A DNA stretch of 64,000 nucleotides from Membranipora membranacea (Eukaryota > Bryozoa > Gymnolaemata > Cheilostomatida > Membraniporidae): contig OU612068.1 in the NCBI GenBank assembly GCA_914767715.1, positions 23,870,001 through 23,934,000 of the forward strand, read 5' to 3'. Numbering within the stretch: the first letter of the stretch is position 1; the number at the start of each line of letters is the position of its first letter. The notes beneath the pieces were generated by a model that did not search any database, was not told the DNA's origin, and saw nothing but the letters and a program-made list of their open reading frames with translations. Positions 1 through 22,900 of this stretch are shown piece by piece. The position numbers and the translations under genes were made by a program.

Positions 1-51
1 GACGGTGTCTCTGATTTCTTTCCTTCTTCTTCTTGTATATCTGGCATGCAG

Positions 52-121
52 CTTTCTATTGTAATGATTGCTGTCTATGCACCTGTCACTTTGTTTATGG
101 TTCTCCCATTTCCATCATTCA
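52..121 (+). CDS. possible exon of the ABCC transporter (last transmembrane helix region)
   Basis: Following a pyrimidine-rich stretch and an AG at 50-51, frame 1 reads a hydrophobic segment (IVMIAVYAPVTLFMVLPF) resembling the MRP helix just upstream of the conserved RFYVATSRQLKR block coded at 323. A stop follows at about 124. The only nearby donor (GTTGAG from 122) leaves a phase that does not match the next exon, so a small exon between 122 and 322 is missing, or this call is wrong. Confidence 0.35.
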
Positions 122-322
122 GTTGAGCTAGCAATATTGCATGTTATTGGGTATAATACATTGGCACGAGTAATAGTTTTTTTTTAAATTCAATTGGGAA
201 AAGATAATGTCTTTTTTTAATTCCAACCGATTTTTGCAGCCGTGTGATGAAAGAAATCAATGACAACCTGAATAAGTTCAATCAATCGTGTACATTTTTA
301 CCATTGCTGCATATTATTTCAG

Positions 323-9137
<8,815 letters not shown>

Positions 9138-10815
9138 TACCCCCATCACCCCATGTAAGTCTAGGAAATATGTACATCTGCTACATCGGGTTGAACAAAT
9201 GTATCAAAATGCAGGACACCTAACAACATCAAACCTACAGTCTGAGTGGCTGGTTTGTTTTGGTCTCACGCCAAAACTAACTGTGACAGCGGGCATTATA
9301 AATCTCCCCGACTCCTTTCCCCTGGAGCCCGATGAAAGGTCAAGTTGCATGCCCCCTGCGAGATTGCCGTAGAGAACCAAGAGTTTGTTTAACTGCACAC
9401 CAAAGAGAATAGTCAAAGCAGAGTTCAAACATGCATATCTACACGCTTTTATATCATGTTGGCCACAAGAAATACAATAATTTTCTTCAGAACTTTTCAG
9501 TACCCATCTTTTGATTCAAGCTTGTTCTTACCATATCAGATCAAAAAATCATATCGTTTCAAAGTGCGTATATCAAATAGATATTGAGATTGTAATATTT
9601 ATGTCTTTGCCTTTTTATGCATTCACGATCACTGCCCCCACATCACTTGAATGAGCCAGTTTTTTTTAACGAAAAATAGCTAGAATAGAATAGAACCTTG
9701 CTAAGTTATATCCGGCTTATCTTAATCACCTGTAAGCTATCCCCTTATTGTTTGTTTTTAGTTCAACTGTAGTGTTTTTATTGTTGTTTTTACTTTCCGA
9801 AAGCAAAGCCAGTATAGATCAACTACCCGAGCATTTTAATCGGGTTGGTAGCATTGCCCACCATACTTGACCGAAGTGGCTTGGGCACTCAAGCTAGAAT
9901 TAGTAGTACATTTTTTAATTCTGTTGAGCTCTTTTTCTGCGCTCAATTATTCTTTCAGTCGTGTTGCTCTCGCAAATCATGAAAACCACCTGATTGTGCT
10001 AATTGTAACGATAATGTAATACATGATAATTAATTACTATCCTAATTTGCTCTTTGCTCTTTGTCATCAATGTGAGTTTTAGACCTTTTTGCAAAATAAA
10101 AATTGCTTCACAAAGCCTCGAGTTCAAATCATGCAAATATAAATTATTGTTTTCGAGTAGTTCCCATGTGGATAAAGGGCACATAGGGATGCTTGAAGCC
10201 TTCAATGATGAGTCTACTCCAATTCAACTCATTTTTCAACTGATATTCTATTCCTGTGGAAACTCTTCAAACCCAAAGTTAGGTTAGAACCATTTAGGAT
10301 ACAAAAGTGGAGAGACTGCTGGATTCAGAACCTAGACCTGATCTGGATGTTCAGGTTATTCAACAATTGTTGATCCAACAGGTACCAATCCAGTAAAATT
10401 GGCTTGAACTATACTTAAAAGTCATCAGAGCTTTGCTACGTATATATGAAAAATAGAAAAGTCACGTCTTTAAAATAGTCACATGACATGAACATGTCTG
10501 TCAATTTTAAGTAACCAACGCATGCAGGTGAAAAAGTAATTATGAAACGGCGCTAAACAAAAGAAGAGCAACATGGTTTTAATAAAGGCATTATTTTGAC
10601 TATTCAATGGAAGGCAATCCAAATGGCACTGTAAAAGTGATGTAAATATAATTTGCATAAAGTGACTGTGAACTGCTAAGTGCATACCAGTTACATGTAA
10701 AAATGTTCAAAAAGCTACCAATAATATTTTGTAAATTCGATATAATGATGGAGTGTATAACTGAGATATTTTCAGGCTTCTATGAACCATTAGTTTAGAG
10801 CCATATCAGGAATAT
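9138..10815. other. intergenic region between convergent ABCC and annexin genes
   Basis: No coding region recognised. This holds the 3' flanks of both genes. The first clear AATAAA on the + strand is at 10095-10100, almost 1 kb beyond the ABCC stop. No TTTATT for the annexin was found close to its stop. Confidence 0.6.
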
Positions 10816-13800
10816 TTACGGAGGGGTGTTTCCTCCCTCAACAATTGCCACTAGAAGTTTCTTGTAATCGCCGCTTGTATCGTCTTCTACCACTTGTCTC
10901 AATGACTTGTTATATTTCTCAAAATATCTATCTCTGATACCCTGTAAATCCATCTGGGAAGAAAAATAAGCAATATTATTCTACGCTGATGTTATAGTAT
11001 TTGTCACTCAGAACCATTTATACAAGTCAAACACCCATTATCAGCTCACAACTCATGGCTTGCCATATTATGAATCAGCATATATGTGCCATATTGGTGA
11101 AATTGTCATGCAGATAGAATCAGTATTGACGGGACTATACTAAACAAGATTATTTATTTATTAAACAAGTTAATTGCACCAGGTTAAGCCTCACAAACAT
11201 ATTTATGTATGTTTGTATATTGTATCAATATCTCATGATCAAATCATCATTTTGTGAGTGCTCTCTACAAAAAATAAAAGCATTTGGGATCACACTCGAT
11301 TTAAAGATACTATGTGATTCATACCTCAGAGTGTGAGACCAGAAGCCTGATAAGCTGATCATCATCAGTCCCAGCTCCCACCATCGTATCATGTAGTCTG
11401 GTAGCATAATATGATGGGCTGTCATTTGTCCAATCCACTGGATTAAAAAAGAGATATACATTCATGATTGATACAGTACAAGGTGACAGCATCCATACCC
11501 ACTGAAGGATTATTTTTGTCATAAAAAAATTGATATATTGGAGAGCATCAAAGTCAGCACAGTACATGGCAGCCCTGGTTGAGATTGCTCATGACGATAT
11601 ACCAAGTGTTCTACAGAAAAGATATGCATTATGTACTCATACCATAGACTTTATAGAAATAGATAGTAATAATAAAGCTTTTATTATTCAGACTATGCAC
11701 TCATACCTATAGCTAGAAGAGAAAATTGATAAAATAGATCTGATGTTTCTGATTTGATTGAGTCTCTTATATCTTTTCCAGCGACTTGTTTGTATTCCTC
11801 GAACACTTGACGCAGGTGGGGGAAACTCCTTGTACACAGAACCTTGTTAAATACGCTCTCATCAGTACCAAGCTGCCCTTCACCAGCAGCAGGTGGTTGC
11901 CGATCATATAACCATAATGTAAAACCGATCAAATCCACACATTTATTTTTTTTGTAGCAGCATCAACTCTTAACTTTTATACAGTCTTTGTTGACATATT
12001 ATTTCACATTCACTCACATCATATAGATCCTGTGCATCCTTCTTCACTTTCTCCTCATCAATAGTAGGATCCTCCTCCCGATTTCCGTTCAGCTGAGCCA
12101 CTAGCACTCTCTTAGAGTCTCCAGTCACAAACATATCACCAGAAACCGCCTCATCCAGATCATTGTTATACACTGCCAACATTAGTATGATAGATAATAA
12201 ATGTACATAAATGTATTAAATGATACAATGGATACGTTTGTATTAGGTTAAGCTGTGCATGGCTTACTGTCAATGGCATTCCATTACTAACTACATTCCA
12301 AAATGTGATTGGGCAGTGGCGTATAATGATATGTTACTACCAGCAAACCAGGTAGAGCTTGAGCGCTTACACTTTAACATCCACAAAATTGAATCTATAT
12401 TCTTATTATATGATAGAGGATGATTTGAAGTTACCTAGACATTGTCAAGGAGTAGACAACTTATCATACTGTTCCTTTGGGTACGTATTTTTCCATTACG
12501 CATTTTTTCTGTAACCACGAAAGATTTATATGGAAAATACACTCCCAAACTGCATGAGACAAAACAATCATTTCGTTATGCTGTCGCTAGGTCAACTTAA
12601 TGTTATGCTTCAAGCAAACCAGCTGAAGTCAATCTGCCGTGGCACTACCTCAACTTACGTTTCTTGTATTCTGCTTTTATTGTGGCTATGTCCTGATTTG
12701 ACCTCGGGCAGAGGATTTCTATCAGTATTCTCTCATCAGAGTTACACTTTTCCTTCCACTAAAGACAGTAGAAGAATAGTTTTGGTTGAAAAAGGTAAGT
12801 GCCATGCAATTAGTAAAATAGATAGCATTCAACACAGTTTGATAGGTAATGCAACATGGCTTTAGAGAAGCATGCATCTGGATCGATATAATTTCAACAG
12901 TGAACAAAATATGAGCGTCAGAAAAATTCACTGATGACTTGGTCACAAGGAAGCCTGAAAGTTAATGGAATCATTTACTCACAGCATAGGAAATCACAAG
13001 AGGTTATATGTACAGTCAGAGCATCACATAAGTACATACTTGGTTGAGGCAGATTGCGTCATATTTTCTTGAAGGTACCAGCAGAGCAACAACGGCATCC
13101 TCAAAACAACCAGATAATTCAGATTTCAGGTCATCAACCAGGTCCTAAAGTGAAGCAACCGAGATAAAGATTATATCAAAGAGATGATTTAAATGTGCAT
13201 GCTCGTTTCAAAGGTGCAAGTATCAATGATGTAATACAAGCATGTAGTAAATCAAATATGACGCAAGGTCAAAGAAGAAATTTAATCTCTTGAATAGAGA
13301 AAGCCACTTACTCGGCCGTACATTGTTTTGTATTTGGCGCTGATTTCTTGCCTTTGCTCATTATTGTGTGATGTCAGTATTTGGATTATTCTCCTTTCAT
13401 CCGTACCTGATTAAATTAGAGAGTGTACTTTAATAGACGCCGTTCCTTGTCCAGATTAGCGTACAACTCAAGCATCATAATTGGTATTATAAGAAATCAT
13501 TGAACCCAAAAAACTTTTACATTTGGAAGTTTCTATAATGTAATCAATGGTCACAGTTTACTATGCTTTTGCAAGTTCATATATTGTAAAACATTTCATA
13601 ACTCATTATGGGTAACAGCAACTTAAGGCTGTAGCTTTCTGTTAAACTCGTAAAAGTTAAATTGTGCAAACATGGACCAAAGATTTAACTTTGATTATAA
13701 CCACCCTCATCCAACCACAAGATAGCCGGAGCCCTCAGAAAGCTCTTTTGTCGTTTTCCTCTGTTTCTACACTCAAAGCGTGCCATGCTTATTCCCAGAC

Positions 13801-14342
13801 GATATATACAACTTAATGATGTATTAAACGAGACAATAGTATAACAGAAATAAAATTTGAAGGATATCATCATTGACACTCATTTACCTATTCCTCGCAT
13901 TGATTTTCTCAAAAACTCTGCCTGCCTTTCAGCATCAAAGTCCTCAGCGGCTTTGATTGTTCCCTAAAAATATACCAAATATACATCTCGATTACAATAA
14001 TGTGGTGTGATAACTTTCTGGTGTATGAGATAGATCATGATGTTAGACTTCCTGGTGTAAGAAACCTTGTCAGGATTCACATGGAAGCAGAGAGAATGAT
14101 ATTAGAACAATCTGATGTTCTGGAAATGAAATGTAGAAACAAGGAGTAAAGCAATGAGGATATGTAGTCTTGTGGCTGTATGTGGATGGTTGGTAACATC
14201 AGAAGCTCATTTATTCATTTGCGTTGGTAGTATTGAACAGTATACAATCTACAGTCCTATCAATAAGTCATAAAATGCCAGAATCATAGTTAAAGTCTAA
14301 AGTTATTAATAGTTTTACCTGGGAATAACTTGGTGCTGCCAT
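10816..14342 (-). CDS. annexin, four repeats (about 323 aa)
   Basis: Calcium-dependent phospholipid-binding protein acting at the cytosolic face of membranes. Minus-strand exons: 14342-14319 (MAAPSYSQ), 13963-13888, 13406-13312, 13144-13040, 12758-12659, 12172-12018, 11872-11707, 11437-11325, 10953-10816. The total is about 323 residues, normal for the family. Repeat 1 has RGIGTDE with a downstream acidic residue in helix D. Repeat 2 has KEKCNSDE instead of KGxGTDE. Repeat 3 has QLGTDE and repeat 4 VGAGTDDD. Helices C and D of each repeat are recognisable (for example [20 protein letters not shown] and [15 protein letters not shown]). The N-terminal head is very short. The acceptor before the repeat-3 exon is doubtful: AGEGQ-like coding sequence lies just upstream of the only canonical AG. 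Start chosen at the ATG with a clean donor after eight codons. Confidence 0.9.
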
Positions 14343-16923
14343 GTTGTTGAAGAGATGCCATGTGAGAGTTGCTAGGGAAACCACACTATGTACAAGCTTT
14401 CAGTGAATGTTCGTGATATTGATATACTTTTACAACCAACAAAAGACCTTTTGCAGTACTGTCCAATCAGAGAGCAAATAAATACATTTGGCGGGACATA
14501 TTAAACTCCCTTTGTTTATTATGTTGCCATTATAAAGACATGATTGTAATGAAAAGCCACAAATCTAGCCATTCATTTAATAGAAACAAGTGGCAAAGAA
14601 ACAGGAATACTGTTGTCTGGAGTAATGTCAGTGAAGCAGCATATATAGATTTTCTGATGCCTTCTGCAAAGTAAGTATTGTTTAAAATTTTCTTGCACCA
14701 GCATCCTTGTTACATAATGATTGTTTCTCAGACTGCAATGCATTCCAAGCTCCCAGCTTACCAGCAAGCCAACTGACTCTAATGAGCAAATAATCTGCAA
14801 GCTATTTAATTTACTGCACAAAAGGTGAACTTGTTGGTGTAGACACCACTACATTGTTTATGTTTAATTTGATGTGCCATCTCAGTCATTCAGCCAAAAG
14901 CTACAAGATATTAGTTCACTGACAGTGTAATTGTAGCTGGGTAGTTTTGGAGCTTGAACAAGATAAACTATCCATCAATCCAGTTAGGATTTGAGGGTGA
15001 GTGTGAGCTGACTATCTTGGCGATTGCTTGCTCAGTTATATGATAGTAATTGTTTGTTTCCAACATTTTCGACTGTTCAGGTGTACTCTTTGCGTTCACG
15101 GACTAAATATTGATTAACACGGCCTTCCGGGCGAACAACTACTCAGAAGCCAGTCTTCTTCAGAGGTATGGTACCTTTATATTTACTTACGATGGATAGA
15201 AAACCACATTTAAAGCAGTGTGTTTTCCCTGGTTGAATTGAAGACAGCTTGTGTTACAACATCGAGATTAAATCAAGCTTATTGTTTATATGTAATCCTA
15301 ATAATTTGGCCGTTCATAATCAATTTCAACTGCGTATATTGTATGTCTCAATCAGCTGTGCTGTAGCCCTAAGAGCTCAAGTGTCGCCAAATTTGCGCTT
15401 ATTTTGAGAATTAAATCAGGGATTCTTTTGTGCATTGAGTGTCTGTCTGATTAAGTAACAAGGAGAGTTGCTATGCAGCTGCCTCGAGATTAGAGAAAGG
15501 AATTAAATGAGGACATTTACATGGCCGAGAGGGGATTAAGAACACTTTCATGAAAACTTAATAGTTTAACAATCACAAAAGTATATAAAATTGCAATCTC
15601 GTAATTAGGGGAGATTTTCTTTCAAATGAAGTCTAGCAATATAAATAGAAAACAGATTCAGATACGCTTATCTGATTCACACATACACACAAGGCTATTG
15701 CATCTTCCTCTTTCATAGGCTGCTTGAATGCTTTAAATCTTGTTGATAACATCAAACCAATGCCATAACAGCATAAACACAAGACAATCTGCAGACTAAA
15801 TTAAGGCTAGCTTGGTGTTGCTATCAGCCGCAATTGTTCATGATAACATAGCCTGATTGTGATTCATGTTGGCTGGCATTCACATAAATGTGTAGGGACT
15901 GCTGACTAGGAAGGTCAAGTGATAAAGGAAAGTGATAACAGTCATTACAACCTGCAGCAAAGCAATCAAATGGGTTATAAACCACTCTGTGATGGATAAA
16001 GAATGAGGTTCTATTGTATATAGCCACCTGAGATCTACACACCCGTTTATGGCGTAATTATCATCAATTCATCATGAAGGTATTTTCTAAGTTTTTTTTA
16101 GTTGGTTAGTAATAGGGCTGATACTAGAATACATCTACATATCAATTCAGCCATTTTTTGAGTGTTGCTGCTCTACTTTTGTCAAATTGACAGTAAAGAC
16201 GGTTCAATTTGATTGCCTAGGTGTCAAAAAATACTATAAACAGGTTAGTTTAATCATATCCTTGCTGCCGAGTTTATAGTGGTACAATACAACTTCAGAA
16301 TGCTCTGATAAGACATTGCCTTGGTACAGGGCACTTGCAAAAAAAACTCTTTGTATTGTGTGTTTTTACGTAATGCAATTGCATCATCAAACTCATTAAA
16401 TTTTAATAATTGTATTTCCGTAATTAGCACACTTATTTTTTAGCTAGAGTAGGTGCCTAATCGAGTTGTACCTGAAAACCGGGGCACACGGTACAGAGTG
16501 AAAATGGCTATCACACCATTCACCATTATCTAGATAATAAAAACAAAACTACAAATACAGGTCTCTTATCAGCAGCGACACTACGTCATATTGATATTAG
16601 TTAGGAACAAGTCTAATATCTTTGATTACATTGATATACTCATTTCAAACTGTCATTGAACATTGAACAGTTAGGTATTTAAGTGCACTTCAGTTTTGTA
16701 CGGTAGCTCAGTCTTTGTTTGCAAACAAATCGAGGCAGCAGTGAATCATAGCGAATCTGAGCACTCTCTGAATGGACTCGCACATGTCGAGTAGCAAACC
16801 TGGATAATAAAGCAGCGTTAAATTTAAGTGTGACAGCCTGTGGCAGCATCTATGCAGGTGTGAGCTGGGATATATTGATACTAAGTTCTGGCCAAAGAGT
16901 ATTTATATTTGACACTGCCTGAG
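14343..16923. promoter_or_regulatory. divergent intergenic region between annexin and polo-like kinase
   Basis: The two genes are transcribed away from each other, so both promoters should lie in these 2.6 kb. I found no convincing TATA box next to either start and no coding exon. The roughly 200 bases before the kinase ATG at 16924 are presumably 5' UTR. Confidence 0.45.
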
Positions 16924-19900
16924 ATGCCTCTACGTATTCTTCAGATGGAGACGCAGCAGGCAGTGAGATATGTCCATCCGGACCCAGAGACTCACACTGC
17001 TAATAAGACATACACAACACGATCTCTCACTCCAGTTCGACCGAGTAACACTGACGACAAACTGAAAATGACTGTAGACGTCAATGGGATAACACACATA
17101 ACAGATGGCGAGACGTCTCAATACACCATGGAGGCTTTGCTAGGAAAAGTGAGCTCTAGTCCTAAACGTTCTGACTACAAATTATCCATTGTTGGTTTCT
17201 TTGGAATCTGATCCCTTAGACTAACTGAAATCACAATCAGAGGGTCATAAAAATTTGAAAGGAAGAAGAAATATGCAGTGCGGTACGGTCTCCGCAAAAT
17301 CTCTGCTATTATATGCCTTAACAGTATCAACTCTCTGAGTTCTGGTGCCCCAACAATTATACCACCCGTATTAGATTGTGAATGGCGTCTCCAAATTGCG
17401 GGCCAAATATTTTACCTGTTTCATCAGCTCTGATATTATTAACAAACCACTTATTGAACTTTTCGCTGATGGTTTTTGATCCTATTACAGGGTGGATTTG
17501 CCAAAGTGTACCGTCTCACAAACGGTGTAAACGGCAGGACTAAAACAGTAGCAGGAAAAATAATCTCAAAGAAAAGAATCACTAAACCACATAATAAAGA
17601 CAAGGTATGTATCCATGTACACGCTAACTAGAACTAGGGCTTCTGTATTTTGTGGCCGTCAACCTGCTTGCTTTTGTGTTGCTGAGATTTAAGGTTTAGA
17701 ATTCAATGTCAATTGTGAATCGTCAACACTGTTTTCTTTTGGGCTTTTGCAGTAGGAAAATTTAAGCACGCTGCCGACTATGTGATAATAGAATTTACTC
17801 AATTGGAAAACTGAGCCTCTATTAAGAATCAAGACACATAGAAATCTGAACTTTTTGCTGTCTTAACTTTTGTCATGTTTTCTATACCTCTCTCAAATTA
17901 CTGTGTTACGAGGCTGTGGTGACAGCAATTGCTATAAACATGCGCTTTATATTTTAGGGTCTTATATGATTGAACTCGCATAGAGCCTTTTAGCAAACAA
18001 TTGAATTCATTTTCTGATAAATAATGTACACAAACATTATTATGGCTTGCTGAGTTTTCAACAGGGCTTTTTTGTATTATTTTGTGATTTGTAAATGAAT
18101 TGGAAATGAAAGCAAGCCGCTATCTCCAAATTACTCTCAATTTGTTTGCAAAAGGACGTCAAAGGCAGCAAATAAACAAAGAATTTAGGCATTTAAGTTT
18201 CTAATACTTGCGTTGGATGCTGACTTTTGAATAGCCACTTTGTATGCACAACAAAACATAGCTGTATAATTCTGATACAGTTAAATTTTTATAATAATAG
18301 CCACCTATGCTGTCCGTTAGTGTAGATTATGAAGTCTCCAGACTAAATCCATTTAGGAAAAACATAGGAATATTGATCTGAACACTTTCATTTGTCGCTC
18401 TCATGTTCACATTAGGAAACTTTTCCTGATTATGTGCATCTAAATAGCAACGGGTCTTTTTACCAGTCAAATGTGGGAATATGGATTAATTCTTGCTGAC
18501 CTCTGAATATCCGTAATAACATTCCCTTATGGCGGAAGGTTTAGGAAAAAGATTGATGACTCTTTTGTCTCCGTATAGACATTGTGTAAGCTGATTTCCA
18601 TGACTTGCAAACATAGTCTCTAAAGAAGCAACACCTGGAAAAAATATCAAATATCTAACCATTTTCACAATATTCGTCCGTAATCTGCAAAACGAAATCT
18701 TATACCATTAGTGTGCGGCTATTTACTGGTTACCATTGATATTTCTAATATCTTGCATTGGATCACGGAAGACCTCAGCACGTTTAGAACCAAAGTAGTT
18801 GACTTCTCCTTAATTTTCTGATGAAGTGTACTGGTCAAAACACACTTTGCGCTTGTAACCTCAGAGGTCATATAAACTTGAGCTGACCCTCAAGGGTTGA
18901 AGTGTATATATAAAACCTAATTGGGGATCTGCTGATGTTGCAACCTCTGTTTAAATTATAAGAAGATGCCACGTGTTGAGTCTTAGCATTGGCGTGGTAA
19001 ACTTCAAGAGTCTTTTTCTTTTCTGTAGATTGCCAGAGAAGTAGATATTCACAAGAAGATGAAACATAAGAACGTAGTACAGTTTATTAAGTTTTTTGAG
19101 GATACAGAACACGTGTTCATCATCCTCGAATACTGCGGATCTAAGGTTAGTGCTCTAATACTGTGATATGTGTCAATGTCCTTGTTTATCGAGACTCTAT
19201 TATTTCAAATTAATTAATGTTTTTGGGAAGCCAATTTCTTTTTTGCTTTGGTTTTGGGTTCGAATTTTGTCTTGGGGTTGAAATGTTTTCAAGTGATGCG
19301 CTCCAGATTTCATTATGAAATACTAACTGTAGTATATTTTCACTGAAGCCGTCTCTTGTCTTGCTAAAAGAAATCAAACCCATGTTAGTCATATTCATTA
19401 TTGTTATAGACACTGAGTGGCATTCTCAAAACTAGGAAACATCTATTAGAGCCAGAAGTCCGTTACTACCTCAAACAAATCATCTCAGGTTTGTCTCCCA
19501 TGTTTATCAACTTGAATTAAACAACAACAAGGTAATCGTCGGACACATTGAACCTTTATGTAATAAGTTGAACAACAACGAGTCTGCTGTGTCAAAATCT
19601 GAAGCGAGTTCGCTCGCACTCGTCCTCGTACGCGTCCTCGTTGGCTTTATTTTCCGTCGTCCAGGTGTGTGCTGCCCCTGCCTCTGAGGCTGTATATGGC
19701 GACATAGTATTGATATACAAAGGGTTATTGCCTGATAAACTTAGAAATGCTATGACCATGCTCTCAGGTTGTCTGCTAGCGTAAATTCGGTCATTGACCA
19801 ACATAGTCGTAATAAATGTTGCATAATAATTATGCCCCTTGTCACAAGAATAGATAAATATTGTTTGATTAAACATATTCCCCCTTATCTATTGTAATCT

Positions 19901-22900
19901 GCGATTTAAAGTCAGGAATTGGGTCCCCTCATGGAGCCAAGTGGAATTCTTTAGATTTGGCATCAATTGCAATACCAAACTCATGCTTGATTGTTATCTC
20001 TAGATCTGTTGGATGACCCGTTTCTCAGTAGTGTTGTCTACTGAGTACCTCACGAGGTTGTAGTATTATCCCAGACTCCTCATGTGACTTTTCCTATTTC
20101 TTGACCCTCTCAACAGGTTGTGAGCATATTCATAGTCAGCGAGTCGTCCACAGAGATCTGAAACTGAGCAACTTGTTCATCAACGACAGCATGCAGCTAA
20201 AGATCGGTGACTTTGGACTATCTGCCTACATTGACAAAGCCGACGATAAAAAAGAGTGAGTCACTTCAAATATTGAACTGTATTTGAACCACTCATACCT
20301 TAGCTAAACATAGATAACTCTTAATACAGGGGCAATGTTAGGTCATCCTGACCAAAGCACCTAAAAAGTGGGCCATTATGAACAATAGAAACGGAATTAC
20401 CTTTTTAACTGCTGGAAATAGACAATTTTCTTTTCTCAGTTATCAAAATTACCAAGTTTTCCCTGTCAGGTGGTAGTCAAGCAGGATGTCATGATAATCA
20501 CCTAACACCATCTATTTTTTATCCTCCCGTGTTACTATAAATAAAAGATAGGCAATTGGATGAACTATTTAAAATTTTCAAAGTGTGGAAAAATTTAATT
20601 TTCTTTTCTCAGTCACCAAAAATACCAAGTTTTTCCCCCGACAGGTGATAGTAAAACAGGATGGTATGACAATAACCTAACGCCATTTTTTATCGGCCCT
20701 TGTAACTATAAATAAAAGATATGCAATTGGATGAACCGTGCTTATCACCCATATACCTCAGGGTCAAGAAGATAACAACAGCGAAGTGGGTCATATGATC
20801 ACTAGCATGAAAATCCAATGCTACAAACTGACCATGTGGAAAAGTGATAACCTTTGTTCTATATTCGTTATCTGTTGTACTTTTGGGAAATCCAGGTTGA
20901 ATTTAGTTTTAGTCAGACAGCGTCGCCTACCAATCAATCCACACATTCTAATTTTTGACGTGTTTATCAGGCGCATACCAATACCATGCACTTGTTAGGT
21001 TCCCTTGTCGCCAGATACCGTAAACTTTAACTCCATATTAGTTATCTGATGTACTTTTGGGAAATCCAGATTACATTTTAATTCGGTCAGACAACGTGGC
21101 CTACCAAACAGTACAAACATTCAATTTTTGACGTGGTTATCATGTAACCCAGGATATCATGCACCAGTTAGGTTACCTCGTCCCCTTGTCGCCGCTAATC
21201 ACGTCTGGCAACAAGAGGACGAGGGGACAAACATGATAAACACGTCAAAAATTAGAAAGTTTGCATGTTTGATTGGCGACGGTGTCTGACCGAATTTAAA
21301 TACAACCTTGATTTCCCAAAAGTACATGAGATTAGCAGTGATTCAAAGGTCGTTGATCTTCAACTTGCATACATATGTGAAAGGAATGGCCACTAGGGCG
21401 AGTTTAAGCTGTGTAGAGAAATATTTCTTTTGGCAAATTTCAGAGCATTTATTCCTCCTTCAGACGATGGGTAATTATGATATAGCCTTCACTGACTGAC
21501 TTTCTATCTCTTTGCGCCACAATTTTTAGTGCAGAACATAGCATGTTTAATACTGTCCAGTTAGCGTTGTCTTGCGGCTACTTTTTTTGTTTTGGGAAAA
21601 AGTAGCCGCGTGACAAGGCTTCATTCCAGTTATTAGAACATGTAGTCTTTGCTAGAACTCGAATCCCTCTTACCTAGCGAGTAGTGACTAATTGTGATGC
21701 AACAATAGGAACTCATCTTCCATCCCTCCATCTATGCCGCTATCACCCTTATCTAGCAACAATGGGCTTCGCTTTTCCTTTTGGCAGTTTAAACTCTAAT
21801 TGAACCGCCTGTTGTTGCTAGATAAGGCGACGCGATCTTAGTCAGTTTGTTCCCAACAACGTGCACGTGGAAGCGCTGCATGATGCCCAACTACCACTTT
21901 GTGTCAAATGTCTATAGTCCGAGTTGGGTTTCTCAATTGGATTTCTCAGAGATTTGGTTTCCTCATATTGACAGAAAAATTTTCTCAATTCGAGGATCAA
22001 GACGGCACTAGATAAGAGAGCCAAACCAAATTTTCAACTTTTCCGAACTTAATTTTAGGTAAACTCACTGACAAAAATACTCCCAACGAAACGTACTTTT
22101 CTTCGTTTATATTTAGTATCGCAATTGGACAATAATATTTATAAATAAACCAATATCACGCCAGTTCCCATTTACGGTTAAAAGATGCTATTATCAATGG
22201 TTAGTAGTATGTAGCCCAACTATTATTTGTAGATCCATATGTGGTACTCCTAATTATATCTCACCAGAAGTAATACTCAAGGCTGGACACTCTTATCCCG
22301 TCGATGTCTGGGCGATGGGATGCATAATGTAAGTATATTCAATAAAGTTATTACTGAGAATATATTTGTTAAACTTTTCGCCAGACACGGTCAAAAATGG
22401 GTTTGGGAAATGATAACAGAAGAATCCTCCGTACCATTGCCATTGTTATAAGTCAAATAACGATTACAAAAAATCAGCTTGTAGCATCGAATTTCCAATC
22501 ATAAGTTGGTTGAAGCAAGGAGTGTCTCTAAGACTCTAACTCCTTGGTTGAAGTGTAAAGAGCTGTTTGGTTCTTGGTGATTACAATTCACAATATTATT
22601 GTACTTACTTACACATACATTGTACATGAATGTGTAACAGTAAGTTTACGGGATTCTCGCCTAGTCAGCAGTCATTATCGGTTTAGATCACACTGAGATA
22701 ACATGGCCATCATTCTTATTCTCTCTTAATTAGACTCATTATAAAAATGTTACCCACAAATCTACAGGTGAATGTATCCTGATAATAATGCTGAATAGCA
22801 GCCACCTTTACATGAGGGGCATTATTCATGTGTTTGATCGCCAGTTGATTAGAATGCTTGCCAGCGTGTATATGTGTATATCATGCTGACGTATACATAC

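Noticed and set aside
12530-12865. 111-codon + strand open frame with a hydrophobic stretch
   Set aside because: It overlaps, in antisense, the annexin repeat-2 exon at 12659-12758, which has clear family similarity and good splice sites.
16909-16923. TTG at 16909 as start of the polo-like kinase
   Set aside because: A non-ATG start is not needed; ATG at 16924 is in the same frame.
22519-22555. Small hairpin AAGGAGT/ACTCCTT resembling the ABCC-intron MITE end
   Set aside because: Only about 14 bases match; could be a remnant, but too short to list as an element.
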